Source: Thiotrichaceae bacterium (GTDB lineage: Bacteria; Pseudomonadota; Gammaproteobacteria; Beggiatoales; Beggiatoaceae). From it: a stretch of 64,000 bases of DNA. The stretch lies in NCBI GenBank assembly GCA_028688145.1, contig JAQTYU010000012.1, positions 40,102 to 104,101 on the forward strand, given 5' to 3'. Of this stretch, positions 52,477 to 61,705 are shown in pieces. Numbering within the stretch: position 1 is the first letter of the stretch; each line of letters starts with the position of its first letter. The notes beneath the pieces were generated by a model that saw only the letters and a list, made by a program, of their open reading frames with translations, was not told where the DNA came from and searched no databases. Made by a program: the position numbers and the translations under genes.

Positions 52477-53922
52477 TTACTCCGTGTCGATAACCCAAGT
52501 GTCCTTACTGCCCCCGCCTTGCGAGGAGTTCACCACCAACGAGCCTTTACGTAAGGCAACCCGTGTTAAGCCGCCTGTGGTCACATAAGATGTATCGCCT
52601 TGTAAAATAAAGGGGCGTAAATCGACATGACGCGGTTCAACTTTGCCTTCACACAAGGTCGGCGTGGTTGATAAGGTTAAAGTGGGTTGTGCGATGTAAT
52701 TACGCGGGTCTTTCTTAATCAATTCCGCAAATTGTTTACGCTCTTTTGCCGTGGAGTGAGGACCGACTAACATCCCATAACCGCCTGATTCATTAGCAGG
52801 TTTCACCACTAATTTATCTAAATTGGCTAACACGTAGTCGCGGGTTTTGTCTTCTAAACAACGATAGGTTTCGACATTGGGGATAATCGGGTCTTCATCT
52901 AGGTAATATTTAATAATATCAGGGACGTAAGAATAAACCACTTTGTCATCTGCCACACCTGCGCCGGGCGCGTTGGCGAGCGCAACATTACCTTTACGCC
53001 ATGCGCGCATTAAACCTTTCACGCCAAGCATGGAATCGGGATTAAATTCTTCAGGGTCTAAAAACCAGTCGTCAATACGGCGATAAATCACATCGACGCG
53101 CTTTAAGCCTTCAATATTGCGCATGTACACACAATCATCGTCGCCCACCAATAAATCTGAGCCTTCGACCAATTCCGCGCCCATGTTTTGCGCTAAATAG
53201 GAATGCTCGAAATACGCTGAGTTATAAATCCCTGGCGTGAGCACCACCACTTGCGGGTAATCCATCGGGCGGGGCGATAAAGATGCCAACATGTCGAATA
53301 ATTTAGAGGCATAATCATCAACGGGTTGAATGCGTTGATTTTCAAACAATTCAGGGACAATACGTTTCATCACGGAACGGTTTTCCAACATATACGACAC
53401 GCCTGAGGGCACGCGCAAATTGTCTTCCAACACGTATAAAGTGCCATCTTTATCGCGTACTAAATCGCTGCCACAAATATGCGCCCACACATTTAACGGC
53501 GGTTTAACCCCAATACATTGTTTACGAAAGTTTTTAGAGTTTTCCAATAAGTCCGCAGGGAATCTTTTATCTTTGACGATGCGCTGTTCACTGTATAAAT
53601 CATCAATGAACATGTTTAAGGCTCTAACCCGTTGTTTTAAACCTGCATCGGTACGATCCCATTCTTTCTTAGGAATCACGCGCGGAATAATGTCAAACGG
53701 CCAAGCGCGGTCAATGGTTGAGCCTTCGCCGTATACTGTGAAGGTAATCCCCATCACTAAAATCGTCAGCTCCGCCGCATTTTTGGACTCTTGAAGTTCA
53801 GAATCTTTCAATGAATCCAAATATTGACACAATTCAAGCGCGGCGGCACGAGGCTTATTATCAGAATTGATAAGCTCATCATAGAAGCCATTTACTGCGT
53901 AGTTTTTCCAATCAATTGCCAT
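52477..53922 (-). CDS. Circularly permuted type 2 ATP-grasp protein
   Basis: 481 residues. Family features: YGEGSTIDRAWPFDIIPRVI, NMFIDDLYSEQRIVKD, YVLEDNLRVPSGVSYMLENR, VDVIYRRIDDWFLDP and the C-terminal VKPANESGGYGMLVGPH, the ATP-grasp core, plus LRPFILQGDTSYVTTGGLTR. Predicted amide or peptide ligase. Middle gene of a set with the alpha-E protein and, 135 bases upstream, a transglutaminase; a marker order conserved in many proteobacteria. Confidence 0.92.
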   Translation of the reverse strand: MAIDWKNYAVNGFYDELINSDNKPRAAALELCQYLDSLKDSELQESKNAAELTILVMGITFTVYGEGSTIDRAWPFDIIPRVIPKKEWDRTDAGLKQRVRALNMFIDDLYSEQRIVKDKRFPADLLENSKNFRKQCIGVKPPLNVWAHICGSDLVRDKDGTLYVLEDNLRVPSGVSYMLENRSVMKRIVPELFENQRIQPVDDYASKLFDMLASLSPRPMDYPQVVVLTPGIYNSAYFEHSYLAQNMGAELVEGSDLLVGDDDCVYMRNIEGLKRVDVIYRRIDDWFLDPEEFNPDSMLGVKGLMRAWRKGNVALANAPGAGVADDKVVYSYVPDIIKYYLDEDPIIPNVETYRCLEDKTRDYVLANLDKLVVKPANESGGYGMLVGPHSTAKERKQFAELIKKDPRNYIAQPTLTLSTTPTLCEGKVEPRHVDLRPFILQGDTSYVTTGGLTRVALRKGSLVVNSSQGGGSKDTWVIDTE

Positions 53923-54057
53923 TAACTACTCCTAGAAATAAATGAACTGACCCTTTTTCAAATACACAACATCGTTCACAGATTTTCCAAGTTCACCGCA
54001 AGTTTAAATTAGCTTAATCCATACAAGGAAAAATACGTTGTTGTCGAGCTGTTTGCT

Positions 54058-54951
54058 TTAAAAAGTAACTTCATCGGTGGCGCGATTAACATCCACAGAA
54101 ACGGAAAGTAAGTGTTCACCGCCGCCAAAAATAATGCCTTTCAGCGGAGTAACATCGCTATAATCTCGTCCCCATGCTGTTGTAATATGTTGATTTGTCG
54201 GAATTTGATTATTGGTCGGATCAAAATCAACCCAGCCCCGTTCAGGAACATAGACCGCAAGCCATGCGTGAGATGCGTCACTGCCTTGTAATTTAACTTG
54301 ACCGGGAGGCGGCAAGGTTTCCAAATAACCACTGACATAACGCGCCGCCAAACCTAAGGAACGTAAACAGGCAATCATTAAATGGGCAAAGTCTTGGCAC
54401 ACGCCGCGCCGATGCAAGAGTACGTCCGAAAGCGGGGTGATGATAGTGGTAAAATTGGGATCGTAGGTAAATTCAGTAAAAATACGCCGCATTAAATCGC
54501 TGGTCGCTTCTAAAATTGGGCGATTACGGGAAAAAGAAGGCATCGCAAATGCCAGCAAGCTGTTATCCGTACTGGCAAAATGGGAATCCAGCACGAATTC
54601 ACGCGCACTCAGCGTATCAAGGCTAATATCTTGAGTCAGCACATCGCGCACTTGTTCCCACGGGGGAGAAACTAAGGAAAGTGCAGCCTCGCCGGGGTCA
54701 GTCACGTCAACCAAACTGTTTGCGGTGATGGTTAAAATTAAATGCGGGGATTGAATCGCGAAATAATTGACGTGATTGCCAAAATAATCAATGCGTTCCT
54801 GTTGAACAATGGGTAGGGGTTCAACCACCAGTTCGCTGGCTAAACAAGTTTGATAAACACTGTTACGCGGCATCAAATGTGCTTCATTATGGCACAGTGA
54901 AACGGCTTCGTTATATTTGTAGACGGTCTTATGTGTGATTTTATACTTCAT
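54058..54951 (-). CDS. Transglutaminase family protein (cysteine-protease-like)
   Basis: 297 residues from the ATG at 54951. N-terminal beta domain (MKYKITHKTVYKYNEAVSL, YFAIQSPHLILTITANSLVD), then the catalytic core with Cys in RGVCQDFAHLMIACLRSLG, ARYVSGYLE, His in SDASHAWLAVYVPERGW and Asp in DFDPTNN. No signal peptide or membrane helix, so cytoplasmic. Together with ATP-grasp and alpha-E proteins it may process the same peptide. An earlier ATG at 54990 lacks support. Confidence 0.88.
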   Translation of the reverse strand: MKYKITHKTVYKYNEAVSLCHNEAHLMPRNSVYQTCLASELVVEPLPIVQQERIDYFGNHVNYFAIQSPHLILTITANSLVDVTDPGEAALSLVSPPWEQVRDVLTQDISLDTLSAREFVLDSHFASTDNSLLAFAMPSFSRNRPILEATSDLMRRIFTEFTYDPNFTTIITPLSDVLLHRRGVCQDFAHLMIACLRSLGLAARYVSGYLETLPPPGQVKLQGSDASHAWLAVYVPERGWVDFDPTNNQIPTNQHITTAWGRDYSDVTPLKGIIFGGGEHLLSVSVDVNRATDEVTF

Positions 54952-55274
54952 CGCCATTACCACTTTGCTGCAATTGGAAAGCAATCGCATGGTTACTCAT
55001 GTTTAGCCCATTGTACTAAAAAAATTCAATCGTGCCGTGTGTTTTCAAGGTAAAATTTAGCGAAACTCCTTGTTTTAGTTTTAAGCACTCGTCAAGCGGG
55101 ATTTGCGGCGGCTCAAACAACATGCGGTTCATGATTTATAAAGCCTATTTTTCATTCAAACTGCGCTCTTAATCCCTCAAAAACGCTTAGACATTAAAGT
55201 TTTTGTCTTTAATTGGGGGAATTGGGGACGCAGTCAAGTTTCACGCCTTACTTTAATAGGGAGTTATTATAATA
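54952..55274. other. Intergenic region between the transglutaminase and methyltransferase genes
   Basis: About 320 bases without a gene. It holds a degraded TTAATTGGGG-type relic similar to the TTGTCAGAA element interior (55205-55235) and GGGAG at 55260-55264 as the next ribosome site. Otherwise nothing recognised. Confidence 0.5.
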
Positions 55275-55946
55275 ATGCACCGTATCCCCGAACCTGATTT
55301 GATGGACGATGATAAACAAGCCTGCGCCTATGCACAGGCGGATTTTGAAGCACCGCACAGCTTGTTTATAGAGTTATTTCAACAATATTTTGCCACCGAA
55401 CCCGTGACTGGTTTGGTGCTGGATTTGGGCTGTGGCGCGGCTGATATTAGCCGACGTTTTGCCCAAAGCTATCCTGAATGCCAGATTGAAGGTATTGATG
55501 GCTCTGCCGCCATGCTGAAATATGCCGCTGCGACGGTGGAACAATATCAATTACAACAACGGATTCACTTAAAGCAGCTTTATTTACCCAGTTCAGAACT
55601 GCCCGCGAGTCATTATGATGCAGTGATTTGTAATTCATTGCTACACCATCTGCACAATCCACAAACGCTGTGGCAAACCATCAAACACGTCGCCAAATCC
55701 CGCGCCCCGATTTTTATCATGGATTTATTACGCCCCGAAAGTGCCCGCCAAGCAGAAATCATGGTGCAGCAATATTCAGGCAACGAGCCTGAAATTTTAC
55801 GTCATGATTTTTATCATTCTTTACTCGCCGCTTATAACATTGAAGAAGTGGAAGCACAATTGCAGGCAGCAGGCTTGATTCGTTTACATCTGCACGAAGT
55901 CAGTGATCGCCATTGGGTGGTGGTTGGGCATTTGCGTGGCAGGTAA
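55275..55946 (+). CDS. Class I SAM-dependent methyltransferase
   Basis: 223 residues. Rossmann methyltransferase: SAM loop LVLDLGCGAADISRRFAQ, then IEGIDGSAAML, YDAVICNSLLHHLHNPQTLW and a C-terminal beta hairpin with LHEVSDRHWVVVGHL. General family with unknown substrate; the N-terminal EPDLMDDDKQACAYAQADFE suggests a small-molecule methylase. Start ATG at 55275 with GGGAG upstream. Followed 50 bases later by a secreted protein gene that may be a separate transcript. Confidence 0.8.
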   Translation: MHRIPEPDLMDDDKQACAYAQADFEAPHSLFIELFQQYFATEPVTGLVLDLGCGAADISRRFAQSYPECQIEGIDGSAAMLKYAAATVEQYQLQQRIHLKQLYLPSSELPASHYDAVICNSLLHHLHNPQTLWQTIKHVAKSRAPIFIMDLLRPESARQAEIMVQQYSGNEPEILRHDFYHSLLAAYNIEEVEAQLQAAGLIRLHLHEVSDRHWVVVGHLRGR

Positions 55947-55996
55947 ATGTTTTTCTACCTATGCTATAAATTCAAATCCTCAAAGGAGCTTGCATC

Positions 55997-57610
55997 ATGT
56001 CATCTTTAAAACTTCATGCTGCCATTTTGGCGGTGCTTGCCTTGTATTATTCGCCGTCCAGTGTTGCCGACTATGGCGATCCGAGCATTGCAGAACAAGT
56101 GCATTTAGAAGCCATCAACCGAGCGCGAGCCAATCCCACAGCAGAAGCGACTTTATTCGGCATGACGGATGTCACCGAAGGCACCAATGGAAAACTCACC
56201 AGCACTGCCCAAGCCCCTTTGGCTTTCAATGCTAAATTATTGCAATCTTCGCGAGCGCACAGCAAAGATATGGCAACCCTCGGGTATTTTGAGCACACCG
56301 CCCCCAACGGCAGCACGCCGTTTACCCGCATGACCAGCGCGGGCTATAACTATTCGTTTGCAGGGGAAAATATCGCTTTGTTTGGCGGATTGGGCAGTGA
56401 TGAAGTTGCTAACAGTTTGCAGCTTTACAAACTTTTATTTGTTGACGAGGGCGTGTCGGGGCGTGGACATCGCATCAATTTGCTCAGTGCGAATTTCAAA
56501 GAAATCGGCATTGGCTTAGTCGCAGACAGCAGCAGCGTGTTTTATGTGACCCAAGATTTAGCCAGTAATTTGGACGACTCACGCGCCATTGTGCTGGGTG
56601 TGGTGTATGAGGATAAGAATAAAGATGCGGCATACAGTGCGGGCGAAGGTTTAAGCGGGGTCACAATTACCGTTTCCACGAGTGAAAAAACCACCACAGC
56701 AACAGCGGGCGGCTATGGATTGCCGCTGAGCAATGGCAGTTATCAATTAACATTTTCTCACCCCACGTATGGAAACGTCACCAAAACCCTGCAATTATCC
56801 AGCAAGAACGTAAAAATCGATGTGAAGTTAAGCGAGTTTTCTAATAGCACCACAACAACAACGCCCACCACCACGACAACTATCCCCACAACAACAACCA
56901 CTACCCCGACGACAATCAATACAACTATCGGCAGTGGTAGCTGTGGTGAAAACACTTGCAACTATCAATTGAGTTTGGCGCAGAGCGGTTATTATGTGGC
57001 AGTGGTAAAATTGGCGGCAAACAGCCAAGAAGGTTTCTGGGGCTTGGCGGTGAACACTTCAAGCGGCGTGAATGTCGGCGGTTTTACCGCAGGCGCGGTG
57101 CTGAAAGAAAATGGAGCAGCTCCCGGTTTTGTCGCCTTTTTCCTGTCGCAGCCTGTGGCGGTGAATGTGTTGGTGCAAGAATACACCAACAATGTTAATC
57201 AGTTTACCGTGTCTATCGACAGCGTGGACACCGCTGGCAAACGCAGCACGGTTTACGGCCCTGTGAAAACTAAACTCGGGGTCTCTGCCAGCACTTCCGT
57301 GTTACAACCTGGTTTTTATGTGGCACAAGCTTACAGTCAAACAGGGGATTTGCGCGGACGCTTCGGGATGGCATTGAACGGCGAAGGTTTTGTCAGCGGG
57401 GTGAATATTGGCGGTTGGCTGGATTCCACCACGGGCGGCACGGGCGAAGGCTTTGGCGCGTTTTATGTGGCAAGTCCGCAAGTGGTGAATTTTAATGCTT
57501 TATTCGGCACAAGTTACGGCACGGCGGGCGCGGGTAAATTGTTGTTAGATGTTTACTATGAAAACGCCAGCACCAAACAACGCCAGTTAGTGTGGAGTTC
57601 GAGCCAGTAA
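55997..57610 (+). CDS. Secreted CAP-domain protein with Thr-rich linker
   Basis: 537 residues. Signal peptide (to about 24), a CAP/SCP domain (about 30-190; ARANPTAEATLFGMTD, SRAHSKDMATLGYFEHT, FAGENIALFG and GHRINLLS), an SdrD-like beta-sandwich (about 195-280, VLGVVYEDKNKDAAYSAGEG and VTITVSTSEKTTTAT), a Thr-rich linker (about 280-316) and a two-part C-terminal beta domain with repeated Gly-rich YVAxxx elements. AAGGAG is upstream of the ATG. Predicted surface or secreted protein; role unknown. Confidence 0.88.
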   Translation: MSSLKLHAAILAVLALYYSPSSVADYGDPSIAEQVHLEAINRARANPTAEATLFGMTDVTEGTNGKLTSTAQAPLAFNAKLLQSSRAHSKDMATLGYFEHTAPNGSTPFTRMTSAGYNYSFAGENIALFGGLGSDEVANSLQLYKLLFVDEGVSGRGHRINLLSANFKEIGIGLVADSSSVFYVTQDLASNLDDSRAIVLGVVYEDKNKDAAYSAGEGLSGVTITVSTSEKTTTATAGGYGLPLSNGSYQLTFSHPTYGNVTKTLQLSSKNVKIDVKLSEFSNSTTTTTPTTTTTIPTTTTTTPTTINTTIGSGSCGENTCNYQLSLAQSGYYVAVVKLAANSQEGFWGLAVNTSSGVNVGGFTAGAVLKENGAAPGFVAFFLSQPVAVNVLVQEYTNNVNQFTVSIDSVDTAGKRSTVYGPVKTKLGVSASTSVLQPGFYVAQAYSQTGDLRGRFGMALNGEGFVSGVNIGGWLDSTTGGTGEGFGAFYVASPQVVNFNALFGTSYGTAGAGKLLLDVYYENASTKQRQLVWSSSQ

Positions 57611-57702
57611 TTTTTAAAGAAAGTTCCCAACCCCCTAACATAGTAGGGTGGAATAGCGTAGCGTATTCCACCTTCTTGAAACGTGAAAAAATTTTGTTTT
57701 TA

Positions 57703-57729
57703 AGTCCCCTTTAGGGGATTTAGGGGCTT
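57703..57729. repeat. Half CCCC-hairpin repeat
   Basis: AGTCCCCTTTAGGGGATTTA followed by GGGGCTT is the inverted complement of the left arm of the CCCC-hairpin repeats at 671, 5203 and 63475. Confidence 0.7.
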
Positions 57730-57820
57730 GTTTTCACCCTCTTTGACAAAAAGGGTGATTAGAGCCTTTAAAGGCATGAATTGGGGGAGTTGTATATTGG
57801 ATTGAGTCCCCCCATTTTAT

Positions 57821-57853
57821 AGACCTGCTAGGTTTTCAAAACCTAGCAGGTCT
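57821..57853. repeat. AGACCTGCTAGG palindrome
   Basis: AGACCTGCTAGGTTTT at 57821-57836 and its exact complement AAAACCTAGCAGGTCT ending at 57853; a strong hairpin usable as a two-way terminator. Confidence 0.7.
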
Positions 57854-57937
57854 AAAGTAAGTTCGTGATCAAGGACTGCCCGTCCTTAAATCTAAACTCA
57901 CCGTTGTGAATTAAAAAAACTTTATCGGATCACAAGC

Positions 57938-58270
57938 ATGGCAGATTTACCCAGTCGTTGGAAAAAATCCGAATCTAGTATTCGTGCAGTGCAATTAGCC
58001 TTTGAGTTTAGCAAAGCGGTTTCTGAAGTGATTCGGTATCAAGCCAATCAACAAGGAATTAGCCCCTCTGACCAAATTCGGGCAATTATCGGCTTACATG
58101 TCAAAAAGCCCAAGCGTCCGCGTTTAACCGTGTGCTTAAACGAAACCGATTATCTGGTATTGGCAAAGCGTTATCAGCTAAATCCCGAAGATAAGGCAGG
58201 CATTCGCCAAGCGATTGCCCAAGAATTAGTGACTTATACCGAACAATTGCCCGCTGACGAATTGCCATGA
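57938..58270 (+). CDS. Small protein of unknown function linked to DUF58-TgpA locus 2
   Basis: 110 residues. Helical, charged: LPSRWKKSESSIRAVQLAFE, FSKAVSEVIRYQANQQGISP, then IRAIIGLHVKKPKRPRLTVC, and LNPEDKAGIRQAIAQELVTY. The first part resembles short ribbon-helix-helix or plasmid-type DNA-binding proteins in outline, but no confident family is recognised. It ends in a four-base overlap with the DUF58 gene, so it is likely part of this operon. In typical loci a MoxR ATPase would be at this place. Confidence 0.65.
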   Translation: MADLPSRWKKSESSIRAVQLAFEFSKAVSEVIRYQANQQGISPSDQIRAIIGLHVKKPKRPRLTVCLNETDYLVLAKRYQLNPEDKAGIRQAIAQELVTYTEQLPADELP

Positions 58271-59601
58271 TTCGCCGCGCCCTGTTTCACAATTTTCGAT
58301 TGGTGTATGCAATCGACCGTTGGCTGCGGCAACGTTTCACCAAAGCAGGATTTTTAGTGTTAATGGGGCTGGTGAGTGCCATTATTTTTGGCGTAGATAC
58401 TCAACAAAGTTTGGCTTATCAATTGGGCGCGTTGTTGGGCAGTGTGCTCTTGATTGCGATTGTGCACAGTTGGTTTATTCGCCTACGTTTCAAAGCCGTG
58501 CGTGACCTGCCACGTTTTGCCACGGTGGGGGAAAATTTTTATTATCGCGTGAAAGTGTCTAACCTCACCGCGCACCCACAAGCAGGCATCAGCCTTGTCG
58601 AAAGCATTGCCCAAACTCCCCCCAGTTACAGCACTTTCCTGCACGCGAAAGAACCACTGCGCCATACCCGCAATTGGTTTGATAATTACATCGGCTACCC
58701 GCGCTGGATGTGGTTGATGTATTACAATCGCGGCGCGAATAGCTTTGAACAGCCCGCGCCCGTGTTGCCCTTGGGGAAAAGTCACGCCACCGAAGTCGGA
58801 ATGCACTTATTACCCTTGCGTCGAGGCTACGTGCATTTACGCGGGGTAAATTTTATTTGTCCCGACCCTTTCGGAATTTGTAACCGCATTTATCATTACC
58901 CCCTGCCTGAAGAAATTTTAGTATTGCCCAAACGTTACCCCGTGCCCCCGCTCAATATTTTAGGGCGACGCAAATATCAACGCGGCGGCGTGCAGTTAGC
59001 AATGGCGGTGGGGGATTCGCAAGAATTTGTGTCCTTACGCGATTATCGGGCGGGCGACCCCTTGCGCAATATTCACTGGAAAAGTTTCGCCAAATCGGGC
59101 GAGCCTGTGGTGAAAGAATATCAAGATGAATTTTTTATTCGCCACGCGCTGCTGCTAGACACCTTCACGCCCACCAGTGTCGGCGAACAATTTGAAGCCG
59201 CCGTGAGTATTGCCGCCTCCTTAGCCTGTGCGCCCCGCCACCAAGATGCCTTATTAGATTTATTATTTGTCGGCAACGAAGCCTATTGTTTCACCGCAGG
59301 GCGCGGCTTGAGCAGTGAGGCAAATTTGCTAGAAGTGCTCGCCTGTGTCGAACCGAATTCCAGCGTACCCTTTTCCAGCTTGCAGGTGTTATTAACCCAG
59401 CATTCAAACTCATTGAGCGCGTGTATTGGAATTTTTTTAACTTGGGATGAAGAACGCGCCCAACTGCTCAAAAGCTTAGAAATAGCAGGGGTGGCAGTGT
59501 TAATTTTATTGGTCTGTGAAAATGCCCCCGAAAATTTACCGCCCGCCGTGCGCCAAATTCGCCCTCACGCCATTGCCGAAGATTTAAACCAATTATCATG
59601 A
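58267..59601 (+). CDS. DUF58 domain protein, locus 2
   Basis: 444 residues. Two hydrophobic N-terminal helices (about 30-75; FLVLMGLVSAIIFGV and LLGSVLLIAIVHSWF), an Ig-like middle, and the DUF58 core VSLRDYRAGDPLRNIHWKSF followed by KEYQDEFFIRHALLLDTF of the vWA-like fold. It overlaps both neighbours by four bases (upstream small protein and TgpA). Paralogous to the DUF58 gene at 45634-46635 but longer. Confidence 0.9.
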   Translation: MIRRALFHNFRLVYAIDRWLRQRFTKAGFLVLMGLVSAIIFGVDTQQSLAYQLGALLGSVLLIAIVHSWFIRLRFKAVRDLPRFATVGENFYYRVKVSNLTAHPQAGISLVESIAQTPPSYSTFLHAKEPLRHTRNWFDNYIGYPRWMWLMYYNRGANSFEQPAPVLPLGKSHATEVGMHLLPLRRGYVHLRGVNFICPDPFGICNRIYHYPLPEEILVLPKRYPVPPLNILGRRKYQRGGVQLAMAVGDSQEFVSLRDYRAGDPLRNIHWKSFAKSGEPVVKEYQDEFFIRHALLLDTFTPTSVGEQFEAAVSIAASLACAPRHQDALLDLLFVGNEAYCFTAGRGLSSEANLLEVLACVEPNSSVPFSSLQVLLTQHSNSLSACIGIFLTWDEERAQLLKSLEIAGVAVLILLVCENAPENLPPAVRQIRPHAIAEDLNQLS

Positions 59602-61577
59602 ACACCCCACCCCCGTTTTTACTAGCTGCCAGCTTGCTGTTTTGGGGCTGGCAAAGTCATTTATTAGGCTTCGCTTTACCAATGGCGTTATTGTTGGAAG
59701 GGGCGCGTTTTTCATCGCGTCGCTGGTTATTAAACGATAAAGATTTTAACCGCGTGGCAGATGTCAGTGCCTTGTCATGGGTGCTGGTGGCGATATATTT
59801 ATTTAATCAGTACGCAGTACATGGTTTATTTTTGCTGTTGAATTGGTTGCCATTTTTATTTTTCTTGTTGCTATTGGTGCAAAATTACAGCAGCGTGGGT
59901 TCGATTAAACTCAGCAGCTTGTTCATGTCCCTGCGTGGCAAAGAAAACAGTTATGAGATGCCAGCCGTTCAACGGGTTAATCTTAGCTATCCTTATATTT
60001 TTATTTGTGTTTTAGCCTCCAGTGCGATGCCTGCACCGGGCTTTTTTTGGGGCGCGTATATTTTAGGGGCTTGGGGTTTATGGGCAGTGCGTCCACGCCG
60101 TTATCGCACAGCTTATTGGGTGAGTTTGTGGGTTTTAGTGGCGGGAATGGCATATTGGGGGCAGATGGGCTTGCAACAATTGCAGCAAGCGATTGATACG
60201 GCGGTGGTCAGTTGGTTGGATGAATATTTTTCTCACAGCCGCGATCCGTATCGCCAAATCACTGCCTTGGGTGAAATTGGCAAGCTAAAACAATCCGATA
60301 AAATATTGCTGCGGGTGCGCACGCAATATCCTGTCTTGCTGCGTGAGGCGAGTTATAACGCTTATTATAATATGACGTGGCGTTCTGCCCTGAGCCATTT
60401 TGAAAACTCGCCCGCACAGGCAGATGGTCGCAGTTGGGAATTTTTAGAACCCGTGCCCACTCAGTCCAGCCCTGTCGAAATCAGTGCGTATTTAACTGAA
60501 GGTAAAGGCATTTTAGCTTTGCCCACGGGCACGCATAAAATCAGTAATTTATCTGTGGGTAATTTGCAGCGCAATAATTTAGGCACGGTCAAAGTCGAAC
60601 AGGGATTGGGTTTAATCACTTATCGCGCTGAGTTTGGAGTGGAAACACCCTTAGATAGTTTGCCCAACGCACAAGATTTAAGCATCCCGCCCAATGAACG
60701 CGACGCATTGAAACAAGTTTCTCAGCAATTGCAATTAGAAAAAATGCCTGCTTTCAATGCAATTCGGCGTATCGATGAATTTTTTAGCCAAGAATTTCAA
60801 TACAGTTTAATTTTGAACGCGCCCCCAACCACGGGCACACAACAATCCCCGCTGGCGAATTTTTTGCTGAAACAACACAGTGGACATTGTGAATTTTTCG
60901 CCACTGCCACGGTGTTGCTGCTGCGCCAATTGGGGATTCCTGCCCGCTATGCGGTGGGATTTGCGGCGGAAGAATACAGCTTTTTAGAAAACAGTTATAT
61001 TGTGCGCCGTCGTCATGCTCATGCGTGGACGCTGTTTTATTTGAATGGTCGCTGGCAAGAATTGGACACCACGCCCGCAGGCTGGGAAGAAGTCGAGGCA
61101 GAGCAAACTGCTTCATGGCGATCCATCAATGATTTTTGGGCATGGATCAGTCATCGATTTTCGGTGTGGAAATGGAGCGAAGATGAGAGTGATCATCAGG
61201 GTTTGATTTGGTTGGTGATTCCGTTGGTGATTATTTTACTGTGGCGTTTGTATTTTAAAGAACGGGTATTGCATTCAAAGCCTACGATATTATCTGCAAC
61301 TCACGTACATTATTTTGGTGAAGATTCAGTTTTTTATGCGGTATTGAAATTGTTAGAAACACAATTTTATGCCCGTCCGCAAGGGGAAAATTTGGCGCAC
61401 TGGCTTGCAAAACTTTCGCTTACGAGCGAGTTGCAACCGCTCATTCAGCAATTATTCGCCTTGCACCAGCGTTATCGTTTTGATCCACAAGGTTTGAATG
61501 CAATGCAGCAACAGCAATTTCAAGCCTTGGCAGCGAAAGCATTACAGGAATTGAAACGGAATAGTTTGAAAAGTTAG
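59598..61577 (+). CDS. tgpA: TgpA-type membrane transglutaminase, locus 2
   Basis: 659 residues. N-terminal membrane helices (about 10-30, 52-72, 75-90, 134-160, 170-190), a periplasmic transglutaminase-like domain with Cys in HSGHCEFFATATVLLLRQLG, His in RRRHAHAWTLFYLNGRW and Asp in ELDTTPAGW, a helix at about 535-555 and a C-terminal helical domain. ATG overlaps the DUF58 stop. Differs clearly from the locus 1 paralogue, which it matches only in the core, so likely old duplication or separate acquisition. Confidence 0.88.
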   Translation: MNTPPPFLLAASLLFWGWQSHLLGFALPMALLLEGARFSSRRWLLNDKDFNRVADVSALSWVLVAIYLFNQYAVHGLFLLLNWLPFLFFLLLLVQNYSSVGSIKLSSLFMSLRGKENSYEMPAVQRVNLSYPYIFICVLASSAMPAPGFFWGAYILGAWGLWAVRPRRYRTAYWVSLWVLVAGMAYWGQMGLQQLQQAIDTAVVSWLDEYFSHSRDPYRQITALGEIGKLKQSDKILLRVRTQYPVLLREASYNAYYNMTWRSALSHFENSPAQADGRSWEFLEPVPTQSSPVEISAYLTEGKGILALPTGTHKISNLSVGNLQRNNLGTVKVEQGLGLITYRAEFGVETPLDSLPNAQDLSIPPNERDALKQVSQQLQLEKMPAFNAIRRIDEFFSQEFQYSLILNAPPTTGTQQSPLANFLLKQHSGHCEFFATATVLLLRQLGIPARYAVGFAAEEYSFLENSYIVRRRHAHAWTLFYLNGRWQELDTTPAGWEEVEAEQTASWRSINDFWAWISHRFSVWKWSEDESDHQGLIWLVIPLVIILLWRLYFKERVLHSKPTILSATHVHYFGEDSVFYAVLKLLETQFYARPQGENLAHWLAKLSLTSELQPLIQQLFALHQRYRFDPQGLNAMQQQQFQALAAKALQELKRNSLKS

Positions 61578-61705
61578 AAATTTTCCCACATTCCACTACG
61601 TTGCATACGAGCTACACTACGGTATATCTATTGAAACCAGATGTTTAACTCAAATCCTCCATTTAGGGGGCTTCCGTTGAGATTTAAAACAAGCCTCAAC
61701 TAAAA

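Larger units (their letters stand above)
57611..57937. other. Repeat-bearing intergenic region
   Basis: About 330 bases without a gene, holding a GGTGGAATA palindrome (57643-57674), a half CCCC-hairpin (57703-57729), an AGACCTGCTAGG palindrome (57821-57853) and an AAGGAC/GTCCTT hairpin (57866-57882). Confidence 0.6.
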
